A stretch of DNA of 54,404 nucleotides from Methanobacterium sp. (GTDB lineage Archaea > Methanobacteriota > Methanobacteria > Methanobacteriales > Methanobacteriaceae). How positions within the stretch are numbered: position 1 is the first letter of the stretch; every line of letters starts with the position of its first letter. Below, piece by piece: positions 1 to 9,510 of the stretch. Below the pieces are notes generated by a model. That model did not search any database and was not told the DNA's origin. It was given only the letters and a program-made list of their open reading frames with translations. The translations under genes were made by a program, and so were the position numbers. The stretch is from contig JACWMK010000011.1 of assembly GCA_015661405.1 (NCBI GenBank), positions 1-54,404 on the forward strand, read 5' to 3'.

Positions 1-105
1 AAATCAGCGGCAAAAACCACATATATAAGTGTACTTTTAGCAGGTCTAATAGCATCTAAACTAAAACCGGATAACAAACAACTACAGCAACTCGCTGAAA
101 TGTAA
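1..105 (+). CDS. C-terminal end of an unrecognised protein (partial)
   Basis: The first 34 codons of the window read openly from base 1 to a TAA at 103-105; the start lies outside. The peptide has a small hydrophobic stretch (YISVLLAGLIASKL) followed by a polar tail ending LAEM. It is too short to assign to a family. It converges on the ferritin-like gene on the other strand, with two hairpins between them. Coding is inferred from the open frame and from the terminator-like hairpin placed just after the stop. Confidence 0.5.
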   Translation, partial: KSAAKTTYISVLLAGLIASKLKPDNKQLQQLAEM

Positions 106-149
106 AAACCTAACACCCTATAGATTCTAAAAAAAAATGTAGTAATTTA

Positions 150-187
150 ACTTGGAATAAAATCTTCTCAAAAAATTTATTCCAAGT
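150..187. terminator. Perfect 12-bp inverted repeat between convergent genes
   Basis: ACTTGGAATAAA at 150-161 is the exact reverse complement of TTTATTCCAAGT at 176-187, with a 14-nt loop. It follows the stop codon at 105 and lies beyond the end of the leftward ferritin-like gene, so it could end transcription from either side. Archaeal termination depends mainly on T-runs, so the hairpin role is an inference. Confidence 0.5.
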
Positions 188-197
188 AATTTAGGTT

Positions 198-227
198 AAT
201 TTTTTTGATAATCTTTTCAAAAAAATT
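198..227. terminator. Second 11-bp inverted repeat (A/T-run hairpin)
   Basis: AATTTTTTTGA at 198-208 pairs exactly with TCAAAAAAATT at 217-227 across an 8-nt loop. The run of seven A on the top strand reads as seven T on the minus strand, directly after the stop codon of the leftward gene at 229. It is a plausible T-rich terminator for that gene, stacked next to the hairpin at 150-187. Confidence 0.45.
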
Positions 228-228
228 A

Positions 229-513
229 TTATTTGCCTATTAATTCCTCTACTTCTTTTTTACCTTTTCCCAGTTCTATAACTTGTTCTTGATCTAATCT
301 TAAAAGCATAGTCTGGAATTCCCCTACATGAGTTTTTTCTTCCCGAGCAACATCTAAAAGAACTTCTTTAAAATCTTCATTATCAGTTATAGCTGCCATT
401 TGTTCATAAAAATTTGTAGCATCCAACTCAGCCGCTATAGCCATACGCAATAATTCCTTATCTGAATCTTCCTTACCAATTTTACTAATGTCTATAGTTA
501 TTTTGGAAAACAT
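229..513 (-). CDS. Encapsulated-ferritin-like (EncFtn-type) protein
   Basis: This 94-residue all-helical ferritin-like protein has the half-ferritin pattern of EncFtn: E29 in AIAAELDATNFYEQ and E59/H62 in VAREEKTH, the spacing of the EncFtn iron ligands. Family members form an annular decamer with di-iron ferroxidase sites between subunits and load iron into encapsulin shells. In Pyrococcus and Thermotoga relatives a very similar domain is fused to, or encoded beside, the encapsulin shell protein. Here it stands alone: the next gene upstream is leuS and the flanking gene on the left runs the other way. There is no encapsulation tail after the helices. A GAGGTG ribosome site precedes the ATG. 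It probably protects against iron and oxygen; whether a shell exists elsewhere cannot be seen. Confidence 0.85.
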   Translation of the reverse strand: MFSKITIDISKIGKEDSDKELLRMAIAAELDATNFYEQMAAITDNEDFKEVLLDVAREEKTHVGEFQTMLLRLDQEQVIELGKGKKEVEELIGK

Positions 514-594
514 CCTTTCACCTCATTATGTATTTATGGAAGTGATTATTCATAAAATTTATTATTCAAAAAAAATTTATAGAGAAATAAAAAA

Positions 595-3462
595 TCATTC
601 AATATAAATAGCTGGCTTATAAGGAAGAGCATTCCCCGATTTTCCCTCAGGATCATAGGTTGGCTCTTTATAAACTAAAATTTCAGCTCCTAATTCTCTA
701 GATAAAAATTCTAAGGAATCATTTATAACAGTATATTCATCGATTTTACCCACATAATTGATTTTCGTCATTTCTCGAGCTATTTTTTTAGCGAAAATTG
801 CAAGTTCTTTTTTATTATCATGAACTTTTTGTTTAACAGCTTCCTGCATTATACGGCCTATGTCCGGTTTACCCACTTCCCATGCAATATCAAAGATCTT
901 CCATTTCCATTGAGGAGCTATATAAACATGTATCTTTTGTGGTGCTTTATTTAAAATTTTTTTAATTTCTTTTATATCTTCAGAAAGCTCCATTACAACT
1001 TCTTCAGCTCTTTGAACTTTTTCATCTAAGCGGTTAGCATCATATTTAGGCCATTTAGATTCAGATACGAATCCTAATCCACCATGCGTACTCCAAAGTT
1101 CTTCACATGAATGGGGAATAAATGGTGCCATGAGTCGTATCCAGATGTTTGAAAGGTAAATCAGAACGTTATCAATCTCTTCTTTGAACGATTCATTCTC
1201 CAAGTCATGCTCTATTCTATAGAAGTAATGATCAATGTCTTTTTTAAGTAAGAATAATGATTCCTGTAATGCTTTTCTCGTCTGAAATCCTTCCAAAGCA
1301 AGTGTAGCATTCCTTACATGCATATTTATCTGGCTAATAAACCAAGCGTTTATCGATCTTTTTATGATCATGGGAAGCTCATAAGATTCTAAATCAATTT
1401 TAGATCCATAAATTTCTTCAACTTTATCTAAAAACTCTGAAAACCAGTCTAAACGTTTCTTTATTCCTTTAAGCTCGTTTTCCCTCCAATCAAAATCCTG
1501 CCATGGCTCTGCAGATGCCATTAAAAATAGACGCACTACATCTGCCCCATGAGTTTCTATGGCATCATTGAGTAGTATCACGTTCCCTTTAGATGATGAC
1601 ATTTTATTACCCTCTAGAAGTCCCATTCCAAAAACTACAATACCATTTGGCCATTTATATTCCGGAAATATGGCTGAATGATGGAATATATGAAATGACA
1701 GGTGATTTCCAACCAAATCTTTCGCTGAAAGTCTCCAATCTAGTGGATACCAGTAATTGAATTCACTTTTAATATCTTTTAAAAGTTCTGTATTTATATC
1801 TCCAGAATATTTTTGTGCATCTAAAAATACATCATCGAAGAATGAATCATTCAAATCATCAGGATCAATCTTTTCCATATATTTTGCAATTGCATAATAA
1901 GCCATATAAATGGTAGAATCACTAAGCGGCTCAATTAACCATTGATTATCCCAGGGGAGCTTTGTTCCAAGTCCAATTCGACGAGAGCACGCCCAATCTT
2001 CTAACCATCCAATATAATATTCAAAATTTGCCCTCACCTCTCCAGGAACTATTTGTTCTTGAGCTAAGCAATTATATGTGATTCTTTTCCATTCTTCATC
2101 CGAATATTTAAGGAACCATTGATCTTCAAGTATTCTAACCACAGATTCAGTACCACATCGACAAATAACTGGTTTTTCAGAAAAATCATACATTACATCT
2201 ACTTTTTTAGATTTCAGAAGATTATTTATGATTTCATCTCTTACAAATGGTACTTTTAATCCTCCAAAAACAGAGATAGTCTGACTCATAATTCCCTTGG
2301 AATGCTCTAATTTATAGAGTTCATTAGTTGCATCAGAGAGTTTAGGATCATTCTGGTTTTTAACACCGAAATTCTTGATTATTTCTTCTGCAGGAAATTT
2401 TCCAAACCCTTCAAGCTCTATAATACTAATTGGCTCTAATTTTTCCACTTCTTTTTTAATATTATATTTTTCAAGCACTTCTGAATCTTTTTTAAGGTCT
2501 TTAAGTGCTATGTAATCCGCAGGAGCATGTGCTGGAACTGAATATACTACTCCAGAAGCATATCCTGGATTTACAAAAGAAGCAGGTAATATAATATGTT
2601 CTTCATTAGTTAATGGATTTTTTACATATTTACCTATTAATTTATTAACATCAACATCAGAAACTATTGATGCATCCTTTTTTTGATGAATAATATTATT
2701 AAATGCCTTTTTACTTATTATCCAGTTTTCATCACCAATTTTTATCCTAATATATTCTGCATCTGGATTTAACCATAGATTCGTAGCGCCAAATAGAGTT
2801 TCAGGACGAAAAGTCGCTGCTACCAGATAATCATCATTTATCTTAAATTTTACAAGTGTAAGCTCATTTATTGCGACACCTTCTCCTTCAAGCAAATCAT
2901 GGTCACCTACCGGATTTTGGCATTCTGGACAGTACTTTACAGGATGAATTCCTTTTCTTACAAGCTCCTTGCTTTTTAACTTCCTAAACTGCCACTCTAT
3001 GAACTTCTGATAATGAGGATCTATTGTGTTAAACTCCCGCCTCCAATCAATGGAGAATCCCATTTTCTGCATTACATCTTTATATTCCGTGCTGAAGTAA
3101 TTCACGATATAATTGGGATTTGTGAATTCGGCAAGTTCTTCTTCAGGGACTTTATGCACATTTTTGTATAAATCAATCGTCCAGGGATCTTGCCTTTGAA
3201 ATCTTTTGGCTATTCCAATTACCGGGGCTCCGGTGACGTGCCAAGCCATGGGAAATAAAACATTATACCCTTGCATTCGTTTAAATCTAGCGTATACATC
3301 TGGGACTGTATAGGTACGACCATGTCCAATATGCATGGCACCACTAGGATAAGGAAAAGCTACAGTTAAGAATAATTTTTCTCTTGAATCTGGATTTGAT
3401 TGGAATAAATTCTTATTATTCCATTGTCTCTGCCATTTCTTTTCAATTATAATGTCTGTCAA
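595..3462 (-). CDS. leuS: Leucyl-tRNA synthetase, archaeal type
   Basis: The 955-residue protein charges tRNA-Leu with leucine in the cytoplasm. The class I signature HIGH is at residues 44-47 (within PSGAMHIGHGRTY) and the KMSKS loop appears as KMSSS at 620-624. A zinc-like CPECQNP motif precedes the large CP1 editing domain (about residues 180-520), and a helical anticodon-binding domain and the archaeal/eukaryal C-terminal extension follow. Length and order are those of archaeal LeuRS rather than the bacterial form. It lies 81 bp upstream of the ferritin-like gene and 86 bp after cutA on the same strand, so it may be read from its own promoter or with the nadE-cutA pair. Confidence 0.97.
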   Translation of the reverse strand: MTDIIIEKKWQRQWNNKNLFQSNPDSREKLFLTVAFPYPSGAMHIGHGRTYTVPDVYARFKRMQGYNVLFPMAWHVTGAPVIGIAKRFQRQDPWTIDLYKNVHKVPEEELAEFTNPNYIVNYFSTEYKDVMQKMGFSIDWRREFNTIDPHYQKFIEWQFRKLKSKELVRKGIHPVKYCPECQNPVGDHDLLEGEGVAINELTLVKFKINDDYLVAATFRPETLFGATNLWLNPDAEYIRIKIGDENWIISKKAFNNIIHQKKDASIVSDVDVNKLIGKYVKNPLTNEEHIILPASFVNPGYASGVVYSVPAHAPADYIALKDLKKDSEVLEKYNIKKEVEKLEPISIIELEGFGKFPAEEIIKNFGVKNQNDPKLSDATNELYKLEHSKGIMSQTISVFGGLKVPFVRDEIINNLLKSKKVDVMYDFSEKPVICRCGTESVVRILEDQWFLKYSDEEWKRITYNCLAQEQIVPGEVRANFEYYIGWLEDWACSRRIGLGTKLPWDNQWLIEPLSDSTIYMAYYAIAKYMEKIDPDDLNDSFFDDVFLDAQKYSGDINTELLKDIKSEFNYWYPLDWRLSAKDLVGNHLSFHIFHHSAIFPEYKWPNGIVVFGMGLLEGNKMSSSKGNVILLNDAIETHGADVVRLFLMASAEPWQDFDWRENELKGIKKRLDWFSEFLDKVEEIYGSKIDLESYELPMIIKRSINAWFISQINMHVRNATLALEGFQTRKALQESLFLLKKDIDHYFYRIEHDLENESFKEEIDNVLIYLSNIWIRLMAPFIPHSCEELWSTHGGLGFVSESKWPKYDANRLDEKVQRAEEVVMELSEDIKEIKKILNKAPQKIHVYIAPQWKWKIFDIAWEVGKPDIGRIMQEAVKQKVHDNKKELAIFAKKIAREMTKINYVGKIDEYTVINDSLEFLSRELGAEILVYKEPTYDPEGKSGNALPYKPAIYIE

Positions 3463-3548
3463 AAATAATCACCATCCCATAATAAATAGTATCTACTTAC
3501 AAAAAATTTTAAATTATACAAAGTTATTTTTACCTTTATTTATTATTT

Positions 3549-3860
3549 TTAATCTAATTCGCTTTCTATCCAATTTAAATAGTTTTTTGAACCTTTTTTA
3601 ACTTGAATTTGTAATATGCATGGAGTGTCATAGCTGTGAATTTCTTCAACTCTTTTTATAAGAGTTGCCACTTTACTGGATTGAGTTTTAACTATCAGCA
3701 AGGATTCCTTATCCTCCTTTATTTCGCCTTTCCAGAGGTAAAAAGAATCAATTTCGCGGATAATATTTGTACATGCCGCTAGTTTCTCTTGTAATAGTTT
3801 CATTGCAATTTTTTTTGACTCTGAAAATCCTGATGTAGTTATATAAATTAAAGTGTACAT
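3549..3860 (-). CDS. cutA: CutA1 divalent-cation tolerance protein
   Basis: The 103-residue protein has the ferredoxin-like alpha/beta fold of CutA1: an N-terminal beta strand (YTLIYITTSG), the LAACTNII segment with its conserved cysteine, the FYLWKGEI hairpin and a C-terminal SKNYLNWIESEL helix. Family members are small trimeric proteins linked to copper tolerance, but the molecular role in archaea is not settled. Its ATG is 10 bp after the nadE stop and a GAGGAA ribosome site lies in that gap, so the two are almost certainly cotranscribed. The functional link to NAD synthesis is unclear. Confidence 0.93.
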   Translation of the reverse strand: MYTLIYITTSGFSESKKIAMKLLQEKLAACTNIIREIDSFYLWKGEIKEDKESLLIVKTQSSKVATLIKRVEEIHSYDTPCILQIQVKKGSKNYLNWIESELD

Positions 3861-3870
3861 ATAATGTTCC

Positions 3871-4677
3871 TCATCTAATTTTAGGTACCGGTGGTGGTGT
3901 TATTTTGTGATTAGCAGACTTAATCATATTTTTAATCCTTAAAACTTCTTTTTGGGATATTTTAAGTTTCTCTGCAATAATATAATCTTCTAATTTTTCA
4001 GTAGTTGTTAAGTATAAAATTCTATCAAGAAGATGATATTTAATTCCTAATTCGTCTTCATCAGTTTGTCCTGCCCATAATCCTGCAGTTGGAGCTTTAT
4101 TTAAGATTTTATCTGGAATTTTAAGGTGAGTTGCAATATTTTTTACATCCGTTTTATAAAGATCTCCCAATGGCAGTATATCTACGCCCCCATCACCATA
4201 TTTTGTGAAATATCCTACTAAAAGTTCACTTAGGTTGCCAGTTCCAACTACCAGTCGATTCATGGAATTAGCGTGATAGTATAAGATCATCATTCGTATC
4301 CTAGCCTTTAAATTAGCATTAGCTAATTGGTTATATTGCTCGTTAGCTGAATGAATGCATAAATCTCCGAATGGTTTTATAAGATTATCAATATTTATTA
4401 TTTCAGTTTCTATCCCCAAATGTTCAGAAACCGTAATTGCATCCTCCAAGTCTTCTTGACTTGTGGTTTTGCTAGGCATTATCAATCCTAATATATTAAT
4501 CTTATCAGTAGCTTTTACAGAGATAGTGACTGCTGTAGATGAGTCTAATCCTCCACTTAAGCCTATAACTAATCCTTCTGTTTTTGATTCATCTATTTTA
4601 TTTTTAATAAAATTAGAGATAGTTTCAACCGTCTTCTCTGGATTTATAGGTGGTAAAATTTTAGATTTTTCCTGCAT
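3871..4677 (-). CDS. nadE: NH3-dependent NAD+ synthetase
   Basis: The enzyme amidates deamido-NAD to NAD with ATP and ammonia, the last step of NAD biosynthesis. The ATP-pyrophosphatase P-loop SGGLDSS is at residues 41-47 and the family segments RMMILYYHAN, VGTGNLSE and KAPTAGLWAGQTDE follow. No glutaminase domain is present, as expected for the short ammonia-dependent form. I place the start at the ATG whose A is at 4677 (268 residues) because GTGAT sits just before it; a TTG at 4722 would add 15 residues but has no ribosome site. cutA follows in the same operon. Confidence 0.95.
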   Translation of the reverse strand: MQEKSKILPPINPEKTVETISNFIKNKIDESKTEGLVIGLSGGLDSSTAVTISVKATDKINILGLIMPSKTTSQEDLEDAITVSEHLGIETEIINIDNLIKPFGDLCIHSANEQYNQLANANLKARIRMMILYYHANSMNRLVVGTGNLSELLVGYFTKYGDGGVDILPLGDLYKTDVKNIATHLKIPDKILNKAPTAGLWAGQTDEDELGIKYHLLDRILYLTTTEKLEDYIIAEKLKISQKEVLRIKNMIKSANHKITPPPVPKIR

Positions 4678-4967
4678 TGACATCACTTTATTTATATAAT
4701 TCTGTAAATTTAATGTTAACAAATTGAAATTGAAGTTTTTCTATACTTTGATGATTATTACATTATTTTATATTACATAGTAATGTTAAAAATATAGATT
4801 TTATTTTTTTTACAAAATTTTTATATGTAGGTTTATTTAGTTACATAATATAACTTTAAATTAAGATAAAATAACAGAAAAAATTGATCATTATTTGATC
4901 TTTTAATTTTAAGCTAACTAACTGATTCAAAAACAAAAAATTTAAAAAAAATTGGAGGAATATCAAA

Positions 4968-5966
4968 TTGGCATTTAAAGATCTTTTCAAATTCAAACAA
5001 GGTAAAACTACATTCGTATTTATTGGTGGTAAAGGAGGAGTGGGTAAAACAACTGTTTCAGCAGCCACTGCACTATGGTTTGCTAGGCAGGGAAAAAAAA
5101 CTCTTGTTATATCAACTGACCCCGCACATTCTCTTTCAGACTCTTATGAAAAAAATATTGGTTATAATCCTACACCCATAGCTGAGAACTTAGAAGCGTT
5201 AGAGATTGACCCAGAAATAGCAATGCAGGAGTACCAGGCAAAGATGAAGGAACAACAATCATTAACCCCCGGTGCGGATATGGGAATGATGCAAGAACAA
5301 ATGGATATGGCATCGATGTCTCCAGGTATTGATGAAGCCGCAGCTTTTGACAAGTTTCTTCAGTACATGACAACCGATGAATATGATATTGTTTTATTCG
5401 ACACTGCACCTACTGGACATACACTCAGACTCTTATCATTCCCGGAAATGATGGATTCGTGGGTAGGTAAAATGATTACTGTTAGACGTCAAATAGGAGG
5501 CATGGCTAAAGCCTTTAAAAACATCATGCCATTCATGGGAGATGAAGAAGAAGAGGATAAGGCTTTAGAGGATATGGAGGAAACAAAAAAACGTATAAGA
5601 GAAGCAAGGGGAATTATGGCTGACCCTGATAGAACAACTTTCAAAACTGTGATTATACCTGAAGAAATGTCTATATATGAATCAGAAAGAGCAATGGAAG
5701 CTCTTCACAAGTATAATATGAATACTGATGGAATAATCGTTAATCAGATCCAGCCAGAAGAGGCGGATTGCGAATTCTGCCGTGCTAGAAGAAATATTCA
5801 GGAAAAACGTCTTAAAACCATCCAACGAAAATTTGGAGATCAAGTAATTGCTGAGATTCCACTCATGAATCATGAAGTTAAAGGATTAGATGAATTAAAA
5901 GAAATTGGTGAAATTCTTTATGGAGACTCAAAAGAAGATAAAGCTCCTATTGCTTTAGAGGGCTAA
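4968..5966 (+). CDS. Get3/ArsA-family ATPase (tail-anchored protein targeting)
   Basis: The 332-residue ATPase starts at a TTG with GGAGGA eight bases upstream. It has the deviant Walker A GGKGGVGKTT at residues 20-29, the switch segment STDPAHSLSD, and DTAPTGHTLR near residue 145. A CxxC pair (C268, C271) matches the zinc site that joins Get3 dimers. A methionine-rich insert (about residues 95-120, MGMMQEQMDM) matches the hydrophobic groove region of Get3. Single-ATPase-domain archaeal members resemble Get3/TRC40 rather than the two-domain arsenite pump ArsA, and no ars genes are nearby. The likely role is ATP-driven delivery of C-terminally anchored membrane proteins. A TATA-like TTTATATG lies near 4818-4827. 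Confidence 0.9.
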   Translation: MAFKDLFKFKQGKTTFVFIGGKGGVGKTTVSAATALWFARQGKKTLVISTDPAHSLSDSYEKNIGYNPTPIAENLEALEIDPEIAMQEYQAKMKEQQSLTPGADMGMMQEQMDMASMSPGIDEAAAFDKFLQYMTTDEYDIVLFDTAPTGHTLRLLSFPEMMDSWVGKMITVRRQIGGMAKAFKNIMPFMGDEEEEDKALEDMEETKKRIREARGIMADPDRTTFKTVIIPEEMSIYESERAMEALHKYNMNTDGIIVNQIQPEEADCEFCRARRNIQEKRLKTIQRKFGDQVIAEIPLMNHEVKGLDELKEIGEILYGDSKEDKAPIALEG

Positions 5967-6146
5967 TTTAATCCAATATAATATTTTTTTTTAAAATTTT
6001 AATTATTAATTTTTTTTTCAATCTTTTTTTTTAGGATTAATCACATTTCAAGCATTATATTCAAAAAAATGATTAATTAATAAAAATTAAATATTTAATA
6101 ATAGAATATTTCACTAATTCTAAAGAAGAACTAAATGCACTTAAAA

Positions 6147-6770
6147 TTAATATATAACAATAACACACATATAACTGAATTTATCTCCTAAAAAACTATT
6201 TAAAGATGATTCTACTACTCGCTCATCGGGATAACCAAGCTTTTCACAAACCGCAGCTTTTCTATTACCATTAACACCATTACTTATTAAAAATCGGATT
6301 AATTCATCTACTTTAAAATTTGGAAGAATAATGGTTGGTTTTCCATTATTTATTACCTTTAATAATCCATTTGAAAGCCCTTTGCCATGTAATGTTATTA
6401 AATTAGTATTATCCCATGGTATTTGTAATTTAGCAGCGCAAAGTTGTAGTGAACTTATTCCCGGCACAACTTCTATCTCTACATCATTTGATAACTCTAG
6501 AATTGGCTTTAAAATTCCAGAAAATCCCGGATCACCCGTTGAAAGCAGAGCAACAGATTTACCACGAATTACCCTGGATACTGCTAGTTTCAATTGTGAT
6601 TTCATATTTACAGCGTCCAGTTGTATTTTTTCTGCCTCACTCCCAGGGAAGAGATCAAGCGCCCTTTTACTTCCTATTAAGATATCTATTGAATCAACAA
6701 TTTTTTTAGATTTAAAAGTCAAATAATCTACAGAACCAGGACCAATTCCTACTACATAAAGTTTAGACAT
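6147..6770 (-). CDS. cbiE: Cobalt-precorrin-7 (C5)-methyltransferase
   Basis: The tetrapyrrole methylase methylates C5 of the corrin ring with SAM in anaerobic cobalamin synthesis. GIGPG at residues 8-12, the STGDPGFSG segment and EVVPGISSLQ are the SAM-binding landmarks. At 207 residues it is the stand-alone CbiE and lacks the CbiT half found in CobL fusions. The start is set at the ATG at 6770, preceded by AGGGG; an ATG at 6797 would add nine residues that include this ribosome site. Corrinoids are needed here for MtaC and for methyl-H4MPT:CoM methyltransferase. It converges on the get3 homologue across 180 bp of T-rich sequence. Confidence 0.92.
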   Translation of the reverse strand: MSKLYVVGIGPGSVDYLTFKSKKIVDSIDILIGSKRALDLFPGSEAEKIQLDAVNMKSQLKLAVSRVIRGKSVALLSTGDPGFSGILKPILELSNDVEIEVVPGISSLQLCAAKLQIPWDNTNLITLHGKGLSNGLLKVINNGKPTIILPNFKVDELIRFLISNGVNGNRKAAVCEKLGYPDERVVESSLNSFLGDKFSYMCVIVIY

Positions 6771-6886
6771 TAAAGGACCCCTTCGTATTAATATCATATT
6801 ATAATAAAAAAGCTAACATTTTTTAATTTATCTATTTATTAAATAAAGTTTAATGAAAGTATAATAATAATTTTAGAGTGATAAAA

Positions 6887-8074
6887 ATGCTTGAGATCGC
6901 CGTAACAGGAAAACCTAATGTAGGGAAATCATCTTTTTTCAATTCAGCCACCTTATCCGAGGCAGAAGTTGCCAGTTATCCATTCACCACCATAAATGCC
7001 AACAAAGCTATGGCTCATGTGATTAGCCAATGCCCATGTCAAGAGTTAAAAATTACTTGTAATCCTAGAACTTCAAAATGCGATGAAGGTAGACGAATGA
7101 TTCCTGTAAAGTTAATTGATATCGCTGGGCTGGTTCCAGGAGCACATGAAGGTAGAGGACTGGGAAACAAATTTTTAGACGAGTTGAGACAGGCTAAAGC
7201 ATTTATACATATCATAGACGCATCCGGATCCACCGATGAAGAAGGCAGGCCTTGTAAACCAGGTTCACATGATCCTCTAATGGACGTGGATTTTTTAGAA
7301 CATGAAATCACTATGTGGCTTTTCGACATACTTAAGAAGAATTGGAATCGAATGGTGAGAAAATCATTATCTGAGAGATTGGACTTTGCAAAAGTAATAG
7401 CTGAACAGCTTAGTGGAACAGGAATATCCCTAGAAGAAGTTATAGATGCTAAAAAAATAATTTCCAAGGAATATAAAAAATGGGAAGATGATGATATCAT
7501 AGAATTTCTAGATAAACTTTTACTCTTAGCCAAACCCATGTTGATTGTGGCCAACAAGGCTGATCTACCCACTGCAGAGGAAAATATTAGAAGACTGCAA
7601 GAAAAATATGAGAATGTTATACCTGCCTCTGCCGAAGCAGAATTAGCCCTTATCAGAGCATCTGAAGCAGGTTTAATAAGTTATTTCCCTGGTGATTCTG
7701 ATTTTGAAATAATAAGACCAGAAAAACTAAACGAATCTCAAAAAACAGCCCTTAATTATATAAAAAATAACATGCTCAAAAAATACGGGAGCACCGGTGT
7801 TCAAGAGGCTTTAAATAAAATAATATTTGATATCCTTGATATGATAGTAGTTTATCCAGTAGAAGATGAACATAAACTCTGTGACCAAAAAGGTAACATA
7901 CTTCCTGATGCAATTTTAATTCCACATGGATCTAAACCCCGAGATTTAGCATACCATATACATTCAGATATTGGAGATAAATATATGCATGCTCTAGATG
8001 CTCGCAGCTGCAGAAGAGTTAGTAGTGACTATGTATTGGAGAATTGCGATGTTATAAGTATTATTTGTCGATAA
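6887..8074 (+). CDS. YchF/Obg-type redox-regulated P-loop NTPase
   Basis: The 395-residue protein has the G1 loop GKPNVGKSS at residues 8-16, the G3 region DIAGLVPGAHEGRGLG, VANKADL as G4, and a C-terminal TGS-like domain (GSKPRDLAYHIHSDIG). A cysteine-rich insert between G1 and G3 (QCPCQELKITCNPRTSKC) is seen in archaeal members. YchF/OLA1 relatives bind ribosomes and prefer ATP; the archaeal role is not established. The ATG at 6887 is chosen because GAGTGAT immediately precedes it; a GTG at 6878 overlaps that site and is less likely. Confidence 0.88.
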   Translation: MLEIAVTGKPNVGKSSFFNSATLSEAEVASYPFTTINANKAMAHVISQCPCQELKITCNPRTSKCDEGRRMIPVKLIDIAGLVPGAHEGRGLGNKFLDELRQAKAFIHIIDASGSTDEEGRPCKPGSHDPLMDVDFLEHEITMWLFDILKKNWNRMVRKSLSERLDFAKVIAEQLSGTGISLEEVIDAKKIISKEYKKWEDDDIIEFLDKLLLLAKPMLIVANKADLPTAEENIRRLQEKYENVIPASAEAELALIRASEAGLISYFPGDSDFEIIRPEKLNESQKTALNYIKNNMLKKYGSTGVQEALNKIIFDILDMIVVYPVEDEHKLCDQKGNILPDAILIPHGSKPRDLAYHIHSDIGDKYMHALDARSCRRVSSDYVLENCDVISIICR

Positions 8075-8127
8075 TACATTTGAATGTTGGATATAATTAA
8101 AATTTTCGATTTATATAATATAAATAA

Positions 8128-9510
8128 TTAAACATTCCTTAGAATCTCCCTTGCCGCTATAATTCCTGTTGCAGCAGCACCCACTATACCCCTTGAGACT
8201 CCTGCACCATCACCTGCAGCGTATAATCCTTCAATCTTAGTTTTCATTCCATGATTCATTTCAACCCTCATGGCATAGAGTTTTATTTCCGGAGCGTATA
8301 AAAGAGTGGAGTCAGATGCAATTCCAGGTATAACTTTATCCAAAGCTTCTAATCCTTCTATAATATCCACTATTAGCCTATGGGGAAGTGCCATAGCTAT
8401 GTCACCAGGTGTTACGCTGTCGAAAGTGGGCACGACATTACTTCTTTTTAACCTTCTCCAAGTTGATCTTCTACCTTTACGTAAATCCCCTAATCTTTGT
8501 AAGAGTGGTTTTCCCCCGCCCAGAGTATTAGCTATAGTGGCAATTGAGAAAGCATAATCTGAGGTATTCTCTACGGGTTCAGTGAGTTCTACTCTCACTA
8601 AAAATGCGAAATTAGTATTTTCTGATGTTTTATCTCTCATTGAATGACCGTTTACACCCATGAAGTCATCATATACTTCTTCCACTACAAATCCACGATT
8701 ACATACACAAAATGTTCTAATAAAATCATCATAAGTTTTGGTTATAATATGGAATTTAGGATCCCAGTTTATACGGGTTACTTCATCCATTAAAATTTGG
8801 GGTAACTCTACTCTTACTCCAACATCTACGGGATTGTGTTTTATAGGAATCTTAAGTTTTTTCATCTGATCAGAAAGCCAATAAGCACCCACTCTTCCAG
8901 GTGCAGCGATAAGATATTTGCAATCGATTTTAAATTCATCTCTTCCATGACTTCTGGCAGTAACCCCTTTTATTTTATCCTCATGGATTAATAAATCTAT
9001 AATTTCGGTTTCCAATAAAAATGTAACGCCTTCATCTTCAAGTTCTTTTTTGATAGAGTTTATGATGGCTGGGGTTTTATCAGAACCCATATGCCTTTGA
9101 ATTATGGGAATGAATTTTATCCCTGTAGCTGCGGAATTTCTTAGAATATTAGATAATTCCTCCTTACTAGGCGCGTAAAGTTCCTCTGGTGCTCCATGTC
9201 TTAAAAAGAATTCATCAATCTTATGGATTATAGCCCAAGCCTCGTCATGACTTACAAATTCTTCCAGATCCCCACCAATATCAGGTTTTAGGTTGAGTTT
9301 ACCATCAGAAAGTCCACCCGCGCCACCTACCCCTCCAGTTATATTGCAAGGTAAGCATTTCCTGCATGACCCGTTTTTAAGAGCAACACAATTTCTGGAA
9401 TTAATATCTCTACCCTTATCTACTATTATTACTTTAAAATGCCCTGATAATTCGCTTGCTGCAAACAATCCAGCAGGACCTGCACCTATTATTAAAATAT
9501 CACATTGCAT
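8128..9510 (-). CDS. FAD-dependent dehydrogenase (COG2509-like), function unknown
   Basis: The 460-residue flavoprotein begins with the dinucleotide-binding motif GAGPAG (residues 9-14). It continues with a CRKCLPC cysteine cluster and GGVGGAGGLSDGKL, typical of the uncharacterised FAD-dependent dehydrogenases of COG2509. A C-terminal GLYAAGDGAG motif closes the FAD site. The substrate is unknown. The start at 9510 follows GAGGT five bases upstream; an ATG at 9528 would place that site inside the gene. It is convergent with the YchF-type gene and monocistronic. Confidence 0.85.
   Translation of the reverse strand: MQCDILIIGAGPAGLFAASELSGHFKVIIVDKGRDINSRNCVALKNGSCRKCLPCNITGGVGGAGGLSDGKLNLKPDIGGDLEEFVSHDEAWAIIHKIDEFFLRHGAPEELYAPSKEELSNILRNSAATGIKFIPIIQRHMGSDKTPAIINSIKKELEDEGVTFLLETEIIDLLIHEDKIKGVTARSHGRDEFKIDCKYLIAAPGRVGAYWLSDQMKKLKIPIKHNPVDVGVRVELPQILMDEVTRINWDPKFHIITKTYDDFIRTFCVCNRGFVVEEVYDDFMGVNGHSMRDKTSENTNFAFLVRVELTEPVENTSDYAFSIATIANTLGGGKPLLQRLGDLRKGRRSTWRRLKRSNVVPTFDSVTPGDIAMALPHRLIVDIIEGLEALDKVIPGIASDSTLLYAPEIKLYAMRVEMNHGMKTKIEGLYAAGDGAGVSRGIVGAAATGIIAAREILRNV

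Noticed and set aside
3854..3859. TGTACA (TRP box-like) at the cutA start
   Set aside because: A single hexamer within coding sequence, not near a Trp gene; expected by chance. Isolated copies in gatA and near 53137 were dismissed likewise.
7039..7572. A 177-codon open frame antisense to the YchF-type GTPase
   Set aside because: It lies wholly inside a well-supported gene, has no ribosome site, and its low-complexity Ser/Leu composition is typical of a reverse-frame shadow. Other long antisense frames (14009-14413, 46719-47147, 52094-52588) were rejected for the same reason.
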